Shown piece by piece: positions 1 through 7,790 of a DNA stretch of 35,969 nucleotides. The stretch spans positions 1 through 35,969 of the forward strand of contig JAPPBA010000013.1 in the NCBI GenBank assembly GCA_026705295.1. Direction: 5' to 3'. The translations under genes were made by a program, and so were the position numbers. The notes beneath the pieces are model-generated. The model searched no databases and was not told the origin of the DNA. It was given only the letters and a program-made list of their open reading frames with translations. How positions within the stretch are numbered: position 1 is the stretch's first letter; the number at the start of each line of letters is the position of its first letter. Source of the stretch: Candidatus Palauibacter australiensis (GTDB lineage: Bacteria; Gemmatimonadota; Gemmatimonadetes; Palauibacterales; Palauibacteraceae).

Positions 1-682
1 CCGGGTCGGTCTCGAAGATGCCGAGTTCGGTGTTCATCCAGTCGTGGACGTCGCGGTAGCGGTAGAACTCCGGGATGAAGTGCGCCTGCGCGTCGTACCA
101 GCGCTCGTTGAGGCGGGCGGCGACCGCCTCCATGCCGGACTGGTTCCCGCCGCTGTCGCCGAACAGGATGATGTGCTCGAAGCCGTGCGCCTTGAGGCTC
201 GACGCCACGTCATCGAGCACGGCCTCGAACGTCTCCTGCCGGAGGCTGATCGTCCCCGGGTACCGCATGTGCCCGGACGGCTCGTCGATGTCGCCCTCGG
301 GGACGAGCTTGACGACCGGCGCGCAGAGCGCGTTTCCGAGTTCGCGGGCCACGCCCTCGCAGGCACCCTGCAGCACGTAGTTGTGCTTGCCGGTGGCGAG
401 GTACGGCCCGTTCTGCTCGATGCCGCCGGTCGTGATGATCGCGGTGGTCTTCCCGGCCGCCATCGCGTCCCGGACCTCCATCCACGTCATCTCCTCGATC
501 CAGACGGTGTCGAACGCTTCGATGGGCCGCTCGGATACGAGTTCCTCCTGCACCTGGCGCTCCCGCTCGGCGGCCAGCCGGGCGCGCTCTTCGGGCGACA
601 TGTTCCGCTGCTGGCCCGCCAGCGCCGAGGCGGAGACCGCGAACATCGCGAGCAGGGGGAGGACGAATCGGGACTTTCTCAT
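1..682 (-). CDS. Secreted creatininase-family protein, 3' end cut by window edge
   Basis: The frame opens at an ATG (680-682) preceded by a GAGGTG ribosome site and runs off the left edge, so only the first 227 residues are present. An N-terminal signal peptide (MRKSRFVLPLLAMFAVSASA) predicts export. The body matches the creatininase/amidohydrolase fold: WIEEMTWMEVRDAM, then GGIEQNGPYLATGKHN, RYPGTISL and FGDSGGNQSG. In classical creatininase the corresponding blocks carry metal ligands (EQHG, a following Asp, and a His-rich loop before PGTIS). Here EQHG reads EQNG and the NGHGGN block reads GDSGGN, so metal binding or substrate probably differs. It is divergent from cobT with a 175-bp gap, and no link to cobalamin is evident. 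The family call is firm; the substrate is unknown. Confidence 0.8.
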   Translation of the reverse strand, partial: MRKSRFVLPLLAMFAVSASALAGQQRNMSPEERARLAAERERQVQEELVSERPIEAFDTVWIEEMTWMEVRDAMAAGKTTAIITTGGIEQNGPYLATGKHNYVLQGACEGVARELGNALCAPVVKLVPEGDIDEPSGHMRYPGTISLRQETFEAVLDDVASSLKAHGFEHIILFGDSGGNQSGMEAVAARLNERWYDAQAHFIPEFYRYRDVHDWMNTELGIFETDP

Positions 683-857
683 GGCACACCTCTGTTTTCG
701 CGAGCACGGGAGCACGATACCAGCCCCGAGATTAGCATATTCCGCCAGTGTCCGACCAGTAGTATGCGCTGGCCGCTGGCTCGCCTCTGCCCTCCACCCT
801 ATGCTGGCGGCGGTCCCATTCGGGGGTCTGCATATCTGCTGTTGTCCTGAACCCATC

Positions 858-1982
858 GTGAACACCTTTGCCGCATCTCCACAGAGCGTGATCGCGCGCA
901 CGGTTGTCGCAACTCCGCGGGGAGATCCCGCGGCGGTCCAGGCGCACCTCGACGCGCTGACCAAGCCGCCGGGCAGCCTCGGACGCCTTGAGAAGCTGGC
1001 GCTCCAGGTAGGCGTGGTCCTGGGCGACCCGCCGCCTCCGCTGGAGGACGCGGTGGTGTTCGTCTTCGCGGCGGATCACGGGGTCGCCGCGCAGGGCGTG
1101 TCGGCGTATCCGGCCGAGGTCACGGCGCAGATGTGCGCGAACTTCTCCGGTGGCGGGGCGGCGATCAACGTGCTCACGCGGGCGTGCGGCGCCGGGGTGC
1201 GTGTCGTCGACGCGGGCGTTGCGGCGGACGTCGGCGGGCTGGCGGGAATCGAGCACCGGAAGGTCCGCGCGGGCACGGATGATCTTTCGGCGGGGCCGGC
1301 GATGACCGCGAGCGAGGTCGAAGAGGCTCTGGCGTTGGGCATGGAAGTGGCGGGAGGTGGCGCCGGCTCCACTGGAGCAGCGCGTCCCCCCGGTCCCTGG
1401 CTCGTGGGTGTGGGCGAGATGGGCATCGGGAACACCACCGCGGCGGCTGCCGTAACGGCGTGCCTGACCGGGGCGGCGGGGCGCGAGGTCGTCGGCCGCG
1501 GGACGGGGGTCGACGACGGCGGACTGGCCCGCAAGCGCGATGTGGTGGAGCGCGCGGTGGCGCGGGTCGCCCGCGACGAGGATCCCCGGAGCGATGCCGT
1601 GGCGGTGCTGCGGCAGGTCGCCGGGTTCGAGATCGCGGCCATGTCGGGCGCCATGATCGGCGCGGCTGCGCGGGGCGCCCTCGTGCTTGTGGACGGGTTC
1701 ATCTCGTCGGCCGCGGCGCTGGCGGCCTGCCGCCTGTGCCCCGGCCTGTCGCCGTACCTGGTCGCATCGCACCGCTCAACCGAGCCGGGTCACGCGGTGG
1801 TGCTCGCTGCGCTCGGCCTCGAGCCCCTGCTCGACCTCGACATGCGGCTCGGCGAGGGGACCGGGTGTGCGCTCGCCATCCCCATCGTGCGGGCGGCCGG
1901 AGCGTTGCTCCGCGAGATGGCGACCTTCGAATCGGCCGGGATCTCGGGGCCGAGCGAGGGCCCGTCGCGGGCGGGATCATGA
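858..1982 (+). CDS. cobT: Nicotinate-nucleotide--dimethylbenzimidazole phosphoribosyltransferase CobT
   Basis: This enzyme activates the lower-ligand base: it transfers ribose phosphate from nicotinate mononucleotide to dimethylbenzimidazole to give alpha-ribazole phosphate. The 374-residue product carries the family landmarks KPPGSLGRLE near residue 40, FAADHGVAAQGVSAYP, GEMGIGNTT, and near the C-terminus GEGTGCALAIPIVRAA, whose Glu is the catalytic base in the family. The GTG at 858 is chosen because the protein then begins just before the conserved N-terminal region; the frame is open further upstream without similarity. The stop overlaps the cobU start (ATGA), which implies translational coupling. 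It is the first gene of cobTUSC. I saw no cobalamin riboswitch in the 175 bp upstream. Confidence 0.95.
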   Translation: MNTFAASPQSVIARTVVATPRGDPAAVQAHLDALTKPPGSLGRLEKLALQVGVVLGDPPPPLEDAVVFVFAADHGVAAQGVSAYPAEVTAQMCANFSGGGAAINVLTRACGAGVRVVDAGVAADVGGLAGIEHRKVRAGTDDLSAGPAMTASEVEEALALGMEVAGGGAGSTGAARPPGPWLVGVGEMGIGNTTAAAAVTACLTGAAGREVVGRGTGVDDGGLARKRDVVERAVARVARDEDPRSDAVAVLRQVAGFEIAAMSGAMIGAAARGALVLVDGFISSAAALAACRLCPGLSPYLVASHRSTEPGHAVVLAALGLEPLLDLDMRLGEGTGCALAIPIVRAAGALLREMATFESAGISGPSEGPSRAGS

Positions 1983-2512
1983 TGGAACTCATCCTCGTGA
2001 CGGGCGGGGCGCGCTCGGGCAAGAGCCGGTGGGCTCAGGGCGAGGCGCTGGCGCGCGGCGGGGAAGAGGTCACCGTGATCGCGACCGCGGAGGCCGTCGA
2101 CGACGAGATGCGTGACAGGATCGAGGCCCACCGCCGCGATCGTCCCGCGGGGTGGCACACCATCGAGGCGCCCGCGCGGGCGGGCGAAGCCATCCTCGCC
2201 GCCGGCACGGACACCGTGCTGCTGGACTGCGTGACCGTGCTGACCGGCATGGCGATCGGACGATTGGGCGCCGACGCCGAGGCGGCCGCGTTGGACGCGA
2301 TGGCCGCCGAGATCGACGGGATCCTCGATGCGCGAGCCGCGCGCACCGGTTTGCTGATCGTCGTGACGAACGAGGTGGGGTGGAGCGTGCACCCGCCCAC
2401 CGCGCTCGGGCGCTGGTACCAGGACGGGCTGGGCATCGCCAATCAGCGTCTCGCTGACGCGGCGGACCGGGTGGTTCTCATGGTCTCCGGGCTGGAACTG
2501 CGGTTGAAGTGA
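1979..2512 (+). CDS. cobU: Adenosylcobinamide kinase/adenosylcobinamide-phosphate guanylyltransferase CobU (CobP)
   Basis: This bifunctional enzyme phosphorylates adenosylcobinamide and then transfers GMP to it, giving the AdoCbi-GDP used by CobS. The 177-residue length fits the family. The P-loop GGARSGKS sits at residues 9-16, and the middle region LLDCVTVLTGMAIG and the later VTNEVGWSVHPP are typical. Two ATG codons (1979 and 1982) are possible starts; both overlap the cobT stop. Its stop overlaps the GTG of cobS (GTGA), so cobT, cobU, cobS and cobC are read as one coupled set that completes the nucleotide loop. Confidence 0.94.
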   Translation: MMELILVTGGARSGKSRWAQGEALARGGEEVTVIATAEAVDDEMRDRIEAHRRDRPAGWHTIEAPARAGEAILAAGTDTVLLDCVTVLTGMAIGRLGADAEAAALDAMAAEIDGILDARAARTGLLIVVTNEVGWSVHPPTALGRWYQDGLGIANQRLADAADRVVLMVSGLELRLK

Positions 2513-3327
2513 GGACATCGCTCCGGGGGGCGCGCGCCGCCTTCGTCTTCCTGACGCGTCTGCCGCTGGGCGGTTTTCCCTACTCGGCGGAAGAATGGCG
2601 GTGGGCCGCGGCGTGGTTCCCCCTGGTCGGACTCGTGCTCGGAGGGGCGTGCGCGGCCGTGTGGGGCCTGGTGGCGCCGCTGGGGCCGTGGGTGGCGGCG
2701 ATGAGCGTGATCGTCGTGTCGGTCCTGCTGACGGGCGCCTTCCACGAGGATGGATTGGCCGATACGGCCGACGCGCTGGGTGGAGCGACGGGCCGCGACG
2801 AGATCTTCGTCATCCTGAAAGACTCGCGGATCGGCGCGTTCGGGGCGCTGGCGCTCGTGACGTCCATCGCGTTCCGGCTGGTGCTGCTCGCGCAGTTGGG
2901 GAGTGCGGCACCGGCGTCCGCGCTCGCGGCGGGGGCCTCCCCGCTTGCGGCAGCGCCCGCCGCCCTGCTCCTCGCGCACGGCCTGGCGCGGGTCGGCCCG
3001 GTCTGGCTGATGGTCGCCCTCCCCTACGCGAACGCGGCGGCGGCGAAGAGCGGCCACGTCACGCGGGCCGGGGTGGCGCAGGCAGCGGTTGCGACCGCGG
3101 TCGGCGTGGCCGGCGCGGCGGCCGTGGTGGCGGCGGGTGCGATCGGCGCGACCGGCGTCCTCGCCGCGTTCGCCGCGATGGCCCTCGTCACCGCGCTCTG
3201 CGGCTGGCGATTCCGCGCGCGGGCCGGGGGCGTGACCGGCGACTTCCTCGGCGCGGCGGAGCAGGTCAACGAGATCGCGATCCTGGTCGCCGTGCTCGCG
3301 GTGCAGGTCGCGCAGGCCGCCGCGTGA
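2509..3327 (+). CDS. cobS: Adenosylcobinamide-GDP ribazoletransferase (cobalamin synthase) CobS
   Basis: This integral membrane enzyme joins AdoCbi-GDP with alpha-ribazole (or its phosphate) to form adenosylcobalamin (phosphate). The 272-residue protein is highly hydrophobic with several membrane segments. It has the family signatures FLTRLP near the N-terminus and GAFHEDGLADTADALGG around residues 80-96, followed by ILKDSRIGAFG; the acidic residues in these loops are thought to bind Mg2+. The GTG start overlaps the cobU stop by the GTGA arrangement, and the end overlaps the GTG of cobC. The C-terminal half is unusually Ala/Val rich but keeps the length normal for the family. Confidence 0.94.
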   Translation: MRTSLRGARAAFVFLTRLPLGGFPYSAEEWRWAAAWFPLVGLVLGGACAAVWGLVAPLGPWVAAMSVIVVSVLLTGAFHEDGLADTADALGGATGRDEIFVILKDSRIGAFGALALVTSIAFRLVLLAQLGSAAPASALAAGASPLAAAPAALLLAHGLARVGPVWLMVALPYANAAAAKSGHVTRAGVAQAAVATAVGVAGAAAVVAAGAIGATGVLAAFAAMALVTALCGWRFRARAGGVTGDFLGAAEQVNEIAILVAVLAVQVAQAAA

Positions 3328-3857
3328 TCCGGCTTCTCGCCATCCGCCACGCACCCGTCGCCGCCGAGGGCATCATCTACGGGCAGACGGACGTGCCGAC
3401 GACGCTGGACGGCGCCGAGGCGGCCGCGCGCATCGAGCCCGTCGTGGCCGAGTTTGCCCCGGCGATCATCTGGTCGTCCGATGCCGCCCGCTGCCGCGAA
3501 CCCGCCGCTCTGCTCGCGGAGCGGCTAGGCGTCCCGCACCGCATCGACGAGCGCGTGCGCGAGATGTCCTACGGCGACTGGGAGGGATGGGCCTGGGACG
3601 CCGTGCCACGCACCGAACTCGACGAATGGATGGCCGCCTGGCAGACGCGGTCCCCCCCGGGTGGGGAGACCGTCGCCAGGTTCACCGAGCGGGTGGCCGC
3701 GTGGTGGCGAGACCTGTACGCCGGCCCCCATTTCCTGATGGCGCACGCCGGGGTCGTGCACTGCCTCGACGTAGTGGCCGATGGTCTCCCCTGGGGACGG
3801 GCCATCGAGCGGCGGCTCGACTTCCTGGCGGCCAAACAGTTTACCGGAAACTCCTGA
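3324..3857 (+). CDS. cobC: Alpha-ribazole phosphatase-like histidine phosphatase CobC
   Basis: This is a histidine-phosphatase superfamily protein of 177 residues. The phosphorylated-His motif reads IRHAP at residues 7-11 (RHG in many relatives). The rest of the catalytic pocket is visible: the Glu in REMSYGDWEG, GGETVARF, and the second His in MAHAGVVHCL. Its position directly after cobS, with overlapping GTGA start and stop, supports dephosphorylation of alpha-ribazole phosphate or cobalamin phosphate as the last step of loop assembly. A general phosphatase role cannot be excluded from sequence alone. Its 3' end overlaps the 3' end of the opposing lipoprotein gene by 17 bp. Confidence 0.87.
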   Translation: MIRLLAIRHAPVAAEGIIYGQTDVPTTLDGAEAAARIEPVVAEFAPAIIWSSDAARCREPAALLAERLGVPHRIDERVREMSYGDWEGWAWDAVPRTELDEWMAAWQTRSPPGGETVARFTERVAAWWRDLYAGPHFLMAHAGVVHCLDVVADGLPWGRAIERRLDFLAAKQFTGNS

Positions 3858-5223
3858 TCTCGAGTCCCACTGGCCCCTGCCCCGGGGGGATGCTGTCGGT
3901 CAGCGCCCAGGTCTCCGGGTCATAGCGGAAGATCCAGGGCGACAGGTTCTGGCGCGTACTGCCGAAGAACGTCTGGTAGAGCGAGCCGTCCGCCGCCGTG
4001 TGCGCGCCAAAGGCGCCCCGGCAACCACCGCCGGCGAGGGGCGCGCAGATCGGGTTGGAGGCGTCGCGCACGAACGCCTTCGTGGCCGTGTTCCAGGCGA
4101 CCGTCCCCGTGAAGAACGCCGACGCAAAGAGCGTTCCGTCCTCCGACACGTGAACGTGTCCCGAGCCTGCGGGGAATCCCTCAACGACCTCGACGACTTC
4201 GAGTGAACCGGGGTCGATGATCGCCAGCGTCGACGGCGCGACGTAGTTGCCGGTGTTCATCACGTACAACATCCCGTCGGGCCCGATGGCCCCGAACTGC
4301 GGATTGGTGCCGCCGGTCTCGATGGTGGCGAGGACGGTCATCGTGAGCGGATCGAGCGCGGTCACCACCCCGTCGCCCGCAGGCGCGAAGTTCTCGTCCA
4401 GGTTTGCGGAGATGACGAAGGCGAGCGAGCTGGAGAACGGCACGATGCCGGTCGGGAACTGCGTCACCGGGACCAGGTCCCCGATGGCGCCGCCGGCCTG
4501 TCCGATCGTGAACCTGCCCACCTCATCCGTCCGCTGGTTGGCCGCCAGCACCGTCCTGTCGTCCACGAACGCCGACCCGGTCGCGTTCCCGGATTCGAAG
4601 AGGAAGAACCCGCCGATCTGTCGCGTACGGAGGTCGATGACGGCGACCGAGGCCGCGTTCCCGAGGGGAACGACGCCCATCTCGCCGCGGATGCTGATGC
4701 CGGTGGGAGTCACCGCGCTCGACGCCCCCAGGGCGATGTCGCGGTTCTCGCCCGGATCGCCGAGCTGGAAGAGCCGGAGCGCGTTCGCGCTCGAGTTCAC
4801 GACGATGCCGATCTGGGCGTCGGCCACCGTTCCGTCGAGAAACTCCAGCCTCTCGACCAGCAGCGAGACCGACGCGTTGCCGGTGTTACCGTCGGAGTCC
4901 GTTGCCCTCAGCGTGATCGAGTGCACGCCCACCGACGGCGATTCGATCTCCAGCGGCGAACCTGTGCCCAATGCCCCGTCGATCGAGCTCGTCCAGGCCA
5001 GCGCAGCGTTCCCCAGCGTGCCGTCCTGCGGATCCGTGGCCGAGCCGACCAGCTGGACCGGCGTCCCTTCGCTGACCATGAGCCCGGAGGCCGGCGAGGT
5101 GATCGTTACGCTGGGCGTGCCGGGCCCGATCGGGCCCACGGGTTCGACAGGGGGGTCATCGCCGCATGCGGTCAGAATGACGAGGGCGAGGGGTGCGATG
5201 AAGCGAAGCGCGGTACGGGTCAT
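3841..5223 (-). CDS. Beta-propeller lipoprotein next to BtuB, BtuG-like candidate
   Basis: The 460-residue product starts at an ATG (5221-5223) with a lipoprotein signal ending LTACGDD, so the mature protein is a lipid-anchored extracytoplasmic protein. After a Pro/Gly linker, residues of about 35-130 look like an Ig/PKD-type domain (VTITSPASG, LRATDSDGNTGNASV). The rest resembles a YncE-type seven-bladed propeller with recurrent short strands such as IDLRTRQIGGFF and ALDPLTMTVLATIE. It lies 53 bp downstream of btuB on the same strand, behind the same cobalamin riboswitch. In Bacteroides, BtuG is a propeller surface lipoprotein that captures B12 for BtuB. I infer an analogous role here; similarity to BtuG itself is not proven. 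The stop codon is TAA. Confidence 0.72.
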   Translation of the reverse strand: MTRTALRFIAPLALVILTACGDDPPVEPVGPIGPGTPSVTITSPASGLMVSEGTPVQLVGSATDPQDGTLGNAALAWTSSIDGALGTGSPLEIESPSVGVHSITLRATDSDGNTGNASVSLLVERLEFLDGTVADAQIGIVVNSSANALRLFQLGDPGENRDIALGASSAVTPTGISIRGEMGVVPLGNAASVAVIDLRTRQIGGFFLFESGNATGSAFVDDRTVLAANQRTDEVGRFTIGQAGGAIGDLVPVTQFPTGIVPFSSSLAFVISANLDENFAPAGDGVVTALDPLTMTVLATIETGGTNPQFGAIGPDGMLYVMNTGNYVAPSTLAIIDPGSLEVVEVVEGFPAGSGHVHVSEDGTLFASAFFTGTVAWNTATKAFVRDASNPICAPLAGGGCRGAFGAHTAADGSLYQTFFGSTRQNLSPWIFRYDPETWALTDSIPPGQGPVGLEIRSFR

Positions 5224-5276
5224 GAGAGGTCCATCCTTGGTTGACTGGGATACGGTGAACGAGGCGGATTGCGCGG

Positions 5277-7511
5277 TCATCTCGCGGCTCCGATGCGGAT
5301 CCGCGTCGACCAGCCGCGGCCCGGCAGGGGGTAGTCGACGAGCAGCGCGGCGCGTTCGTCGAGGAGGTTCGTAACGGCCACCTCGAGCCGCCCGGCGAAG
5401 CGGCTCCACTCGAAGGGCAGGGCGATGCCGGCGTTGAACAGCGTGTAGGCGGCGAGCGCGTTCAGCGGGGAGCCCGGCACCGTGCGGCGCGCCCCGACGT
5501 GTGTGCCCGACGGCGTGAGGGTGATTCCGGCCGGCATCCCGATGCCGAGGGCCACATCCGCCGTGAAACGCGGCCGGTAGGCAACTTGGCCATCGAGCAC
5601 GGCGCCGGTGTACTCGACCTCGGACCAGGCGGCGCTCGCGGTGAGGCTGTGCGTGCGTCCGAACGCGGCCAGATCCGTCGTGGCGCCGAGCTCGAGGCCG
5701 CGGCGCGCGACGTCGTAGTTGTCCGGGCTCCACACGAAACGGTGGTCGGGGAACCAGAGGATCATGTCGTCGAGGTCCGCGCGGTAGGCGCTCGCGCGCA
5801 GTTCCCCGGTTGCCGGGCCCACAGACCACCGCTGGGCGAGCGTCGCCGAGAGTTCTCCCCGTATGCGCTCCGGCCCGAGGTCGGGGTTGGGCTCGACGAG
5901 GACCCCTTCCTGGAAGAAGAGGTCGCCGAGCCCGGGAGGGGAGAAGCCGTGGCCCCACCGGAGGTCGAGGGCGAGCCCGCCCCGGGTGAGCGCGGCGTCG
6001 ACGGCGGGCGACAGGGTCACGCCATCCACAAGGTCGTGCCGGTCGGCGCGCAGGGAAGCACCCAGATCGAGGCGGAAACCGCGCCGCAGCTGCCAGCCGC
6101 GCCCGGCATGTGCCCACGCCCCGAGTTCGTCGAGGCCGATGCCGGGCGACGTCAGCGCGTTCGACTCGACATCGAGCCGTGCCGCTTGGAGGCCGAACCG
6201 GAGGTCAAGCGACTCGCGCGACGACGAGGACGCTTCCGCGCGCCACCATCCTTCCACGGCGAGCTCCGCCCGTCGCACTCGCGTCCGGGTATCGTAGGCG
6301 CGCCCGAAGGGGGGCTCCGGATCCGCGTAGTCCGCGCGCTGCCACTGCACCGAACTGCGGGCCGAGCCTCCGAGGCGTGCCGGAGAGGCGCCGTCCGATT
6401 CGACCGTGACGCCGAGCCCGTAGCGACGGTGGCGCTGCCGGCCGGTGGCGGAGGGCTGCGCGATCGTCCCCGGGCTCCCGCGCTCGATGTCGCTGAGGTG
6501 GGCGCGCAGCGAAGCCTCCGCGCTCCCGCGCCGTGTGATGCGGAGGTCTCCGCCGGCGTGCGAGAAGGCGGAGTTCTCGCGGGTCGTCTCGCCGCCGCCC
6601 CGGAAGGCGGGGACGTCGTAGGTGAAGGCGCCGTTCGATCGCCGCCAGCGGGCGCCGCCGGAGACCGACCAGGCGTTCCCGAAACCGCTCGACCCGGTGA
6701 CCGCCGTCTCCGCCGAGGACCAGGCGCCCATCCCGGCGGTGACGGCGGCGGTGGTCGCGTCGCGGTTGCGGCTCTCCAGCAGGACGACGCCGCCGAGCGC
6801 CTGCGGTCCGTACCGGGCGGACTGCGCCCCCGGAATCACGGTGATGCGGGACACGGATTCGAGGTCCACCGTGCTCAGGTCGGCGACGCCGGTGAGCGGA
6901 GAGTTGATCCGCGTTCCGTCGAGCAGTACCAGCACCTGGTCGCCGCCCGCGCCGCGCAGTTGCAGCACGGCGGGGGCCCCCGGTCCGCCCTGTCTCACGA
7001 CGGTTGCCCCGGGAACGCGTTCAAGCGCGGCCGGGAGATCCGTCACGCCGGGCGGAAGGCTGGCGGTCTCCAACACGGTGGCGCCGGCGTCCCGTTCGCG
7101 GGATGCCACCTGCACCACCAGCCCCCTGAGCCGCACAGGCGCCGGATCGAGCACGATGCTCGTTCGCGTGACACGCCCGTTCACGGCTTCGACCTCGACC
7201 GCGGCCTCCAGGAAGCCGGGCGCCGAGATCACGAGGGCGTGCCGTCCGGGCGAAAGACCTCGCAGGACGGCGACGCCGCGCGCGTCGGTCGTCGCCTGGA
7301 GCCCCGCGCCCCGGACGGCGACCATCGCCCCCGGAACGGCGACTGCCGCACCCGCGTCCGCCGCAGCCTCGCCCGGCGCGCCCGGCGCAGTCCTTGCCGC
7401 CCGCACGGACACGTGAACGGACGCAGCGACCTGCGTGGGGAGCGCGTGTGCCGAAGCGCCCGGGACGGCAACTCCGGCGGCCAGGATGGCAATCGCGAAC
7501 TTCGTCTTCAC
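5277..7511 (-). CDS. btuB: TonB-dependent cobalamin receptor, BtuB-like
   Basis: This is a 744-residue outer-membrane receptor predicted to import corrinoids with TonB energy. The GTG at 7509-7511 gives a clean signal peptide (KTKFAIAILAAGVAVPGASA). Residues of about 35-115 form a carboxypeptidase-regulatory-like domain (VAVLRGLSPGRHALVISAPGF). Next is the plug domain, with LPAALERVPGATVVRQGG, LQLRGAGGDQVLVLLDG and VIPGAQSARYGPQALGG, and then the barrel. The final residues RIRIGAAR are not the usual Phe/Tyr/Trp end. The cobalamin riboswitch about 100 nt upstream is the evidence for the substrate. The downstream gene is the propeller lipoprotein. A start-proximal hairpin holds the ribosome site. 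Confidence 0.9.
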   Translation of the reverse strand: MKTKFAIAILAAGVAVPGASAHALPTQVAASVHVSVRAARTAPGAPGEAAADAGAAVAVPGAMVAVRGAGLQATTDARGVAVLRGLSPGRHALVISAPGFLEAAVEVEAVNGRVTRTSIVLDPAPVRLRGLVVQVASRERDAGATVLETASLPPGVTDLPAALERVPGATVVRQGGPGAPAVLQLRGAGGDQVLVLLDGTRINSPLTGVADLSTVDLESVSRITVIPGAQSARYGPQALGGVVLLESRNRDATTAAVTAGMGAWSSAETAVTGSSGFGNAWSVSGGARWRRSNGAFTYDVPAFRGGGETTRENSAFSHAGGDLRITRRGSAEASLRAHLSDIERGSPGTIAQPSATGRQRHRRYGLGVTVESDGASPARLGGSARSSVQWQRADYADPEPPFGRAYDTRTRVRRAELAVEGWWRAEASSSSRESLDLRFGLQAARLDVESNALTSPGIGLDELGAWAHAGRGWQLRRGFRLDLGASLRADRHDLVDGVTLSPAVDAALTRGGLALDLRWGHGFSPPGLGDLFFQEGVLVEPNPDLGPERIRGELSATLAQRWSVGPATGELRASAYRADLDDMILWFPDHRFVWSPDNYDVARRGLELGATTDLAAFGRTHSLTASAAWSEVEYTGAVLDGQVAYRPRFTADVALGIGMPAGITLTPSGTHVGARRTVPGSPLNALAAYTLFNAGIALPFEWSRFAGRLEVAVTNLLDERAALLVDYPLPGRGWSTRIRIGAAR

Positions 7512-7515
7512 TCGA

Positions 7516-7537
7516 CCCCGTCTTCTCCGGGACGGGG
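7516..7537 (-). promoter_or_regulatory. Start-proximal hairpin with the btuB ribosome site in its loop
   Basis: On the minus strand CCCCGTC and GACGGGG form a perfect 7-bp stem closing an 8-nt loop, CCGGAGAA, which contains the only ribosome-site-like sequence before the GTG at 7511. It lies in the 100-nt stretch between the riboswitch and btuB and is a reasonable part of the expression platform, acting on translation. The stem is seen directly; the regulatory role is inferred. Confidence 0.4.
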
Positions 7538-7610
7538 AAGAGCACGGTCGAACGTCCACGCGACGGCGTGAACGCGGGACCACGCCCTCCCGCGAGGGTG
7601 CTGATCCGAA

Positions 7611-7774
7611 GACGGAGGAGAGGTCTCCTGGCTTGGGACGGATCCGCTCGCCTTCCCGGGCCTCGCGGCCCAGTGGCTTCGTGAACGGAACGCCGAGGGA
7701 TCGAAATCCCTCTGTCCCTTTACAGTGGCGGGGCCGCGCCGGACTTTCACCGGACTTCCGAGCGCCCCTCCGTC
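7611..7774 (-). promoter_or_regulatory. Cobalamin (AdoCbl) riboswitch upstream of btuB
   Basis: The minus strand carries the conserved aptamer blocks in order: a P1 5' strand GACGGAGG (7767-7774), GGTGAAAGTCCGG, CCCCGCCACTGTAAAGGGAC, the second GCCACTGGG, CCGGGAAGGCGAGC, and the B12 box AAGCCAGGAGACCT (7621-7634). The P1 3' strand CCTCCGTC (7611-7618) closes the element with 8 perfect pairs. This is a textbook cobalamin riboswitch of about 164 nt. It should repress the btuB-propeller transcript when cobalamin is plentiful. The aptamer call is very safe; the mode of control is inferred from the ribosome-site hairpin. Confidence 0.96.
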
Positions 7775-7790
7775 TATAAACTGCGATGAT
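7775..7790. promoter_or_regulatory. Possible divergent promoter between the btuB riboswitch and pduX
   Basis: TATAAA (7775-7780) is the only AT-rich stretch between the riboswitch 5' end and the pduX ATG at 7786. On the + strand a -10 here would start transcription close to the ATG, giving a nearly leaderless pduX. On the minus strand the complementary TTTATA could serve the riboswitch transcript. No convincing -35 hexamer is seen in either direction, so this is a weak call. Confidence 0.25.

Noticed and set aside
683-857. Cobalamin riboswitch before cobT
   Set aside because: The region lacks the CCGCCACTG core, the GGGAAGG block and the B12 box, so no aptamer is supported there.
5499-7571. 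690-codon open frame antisense to btuB
   Set aside because: No domain or ribosome site; btuB on the other strand has full receptor motifs and a riboswitch.
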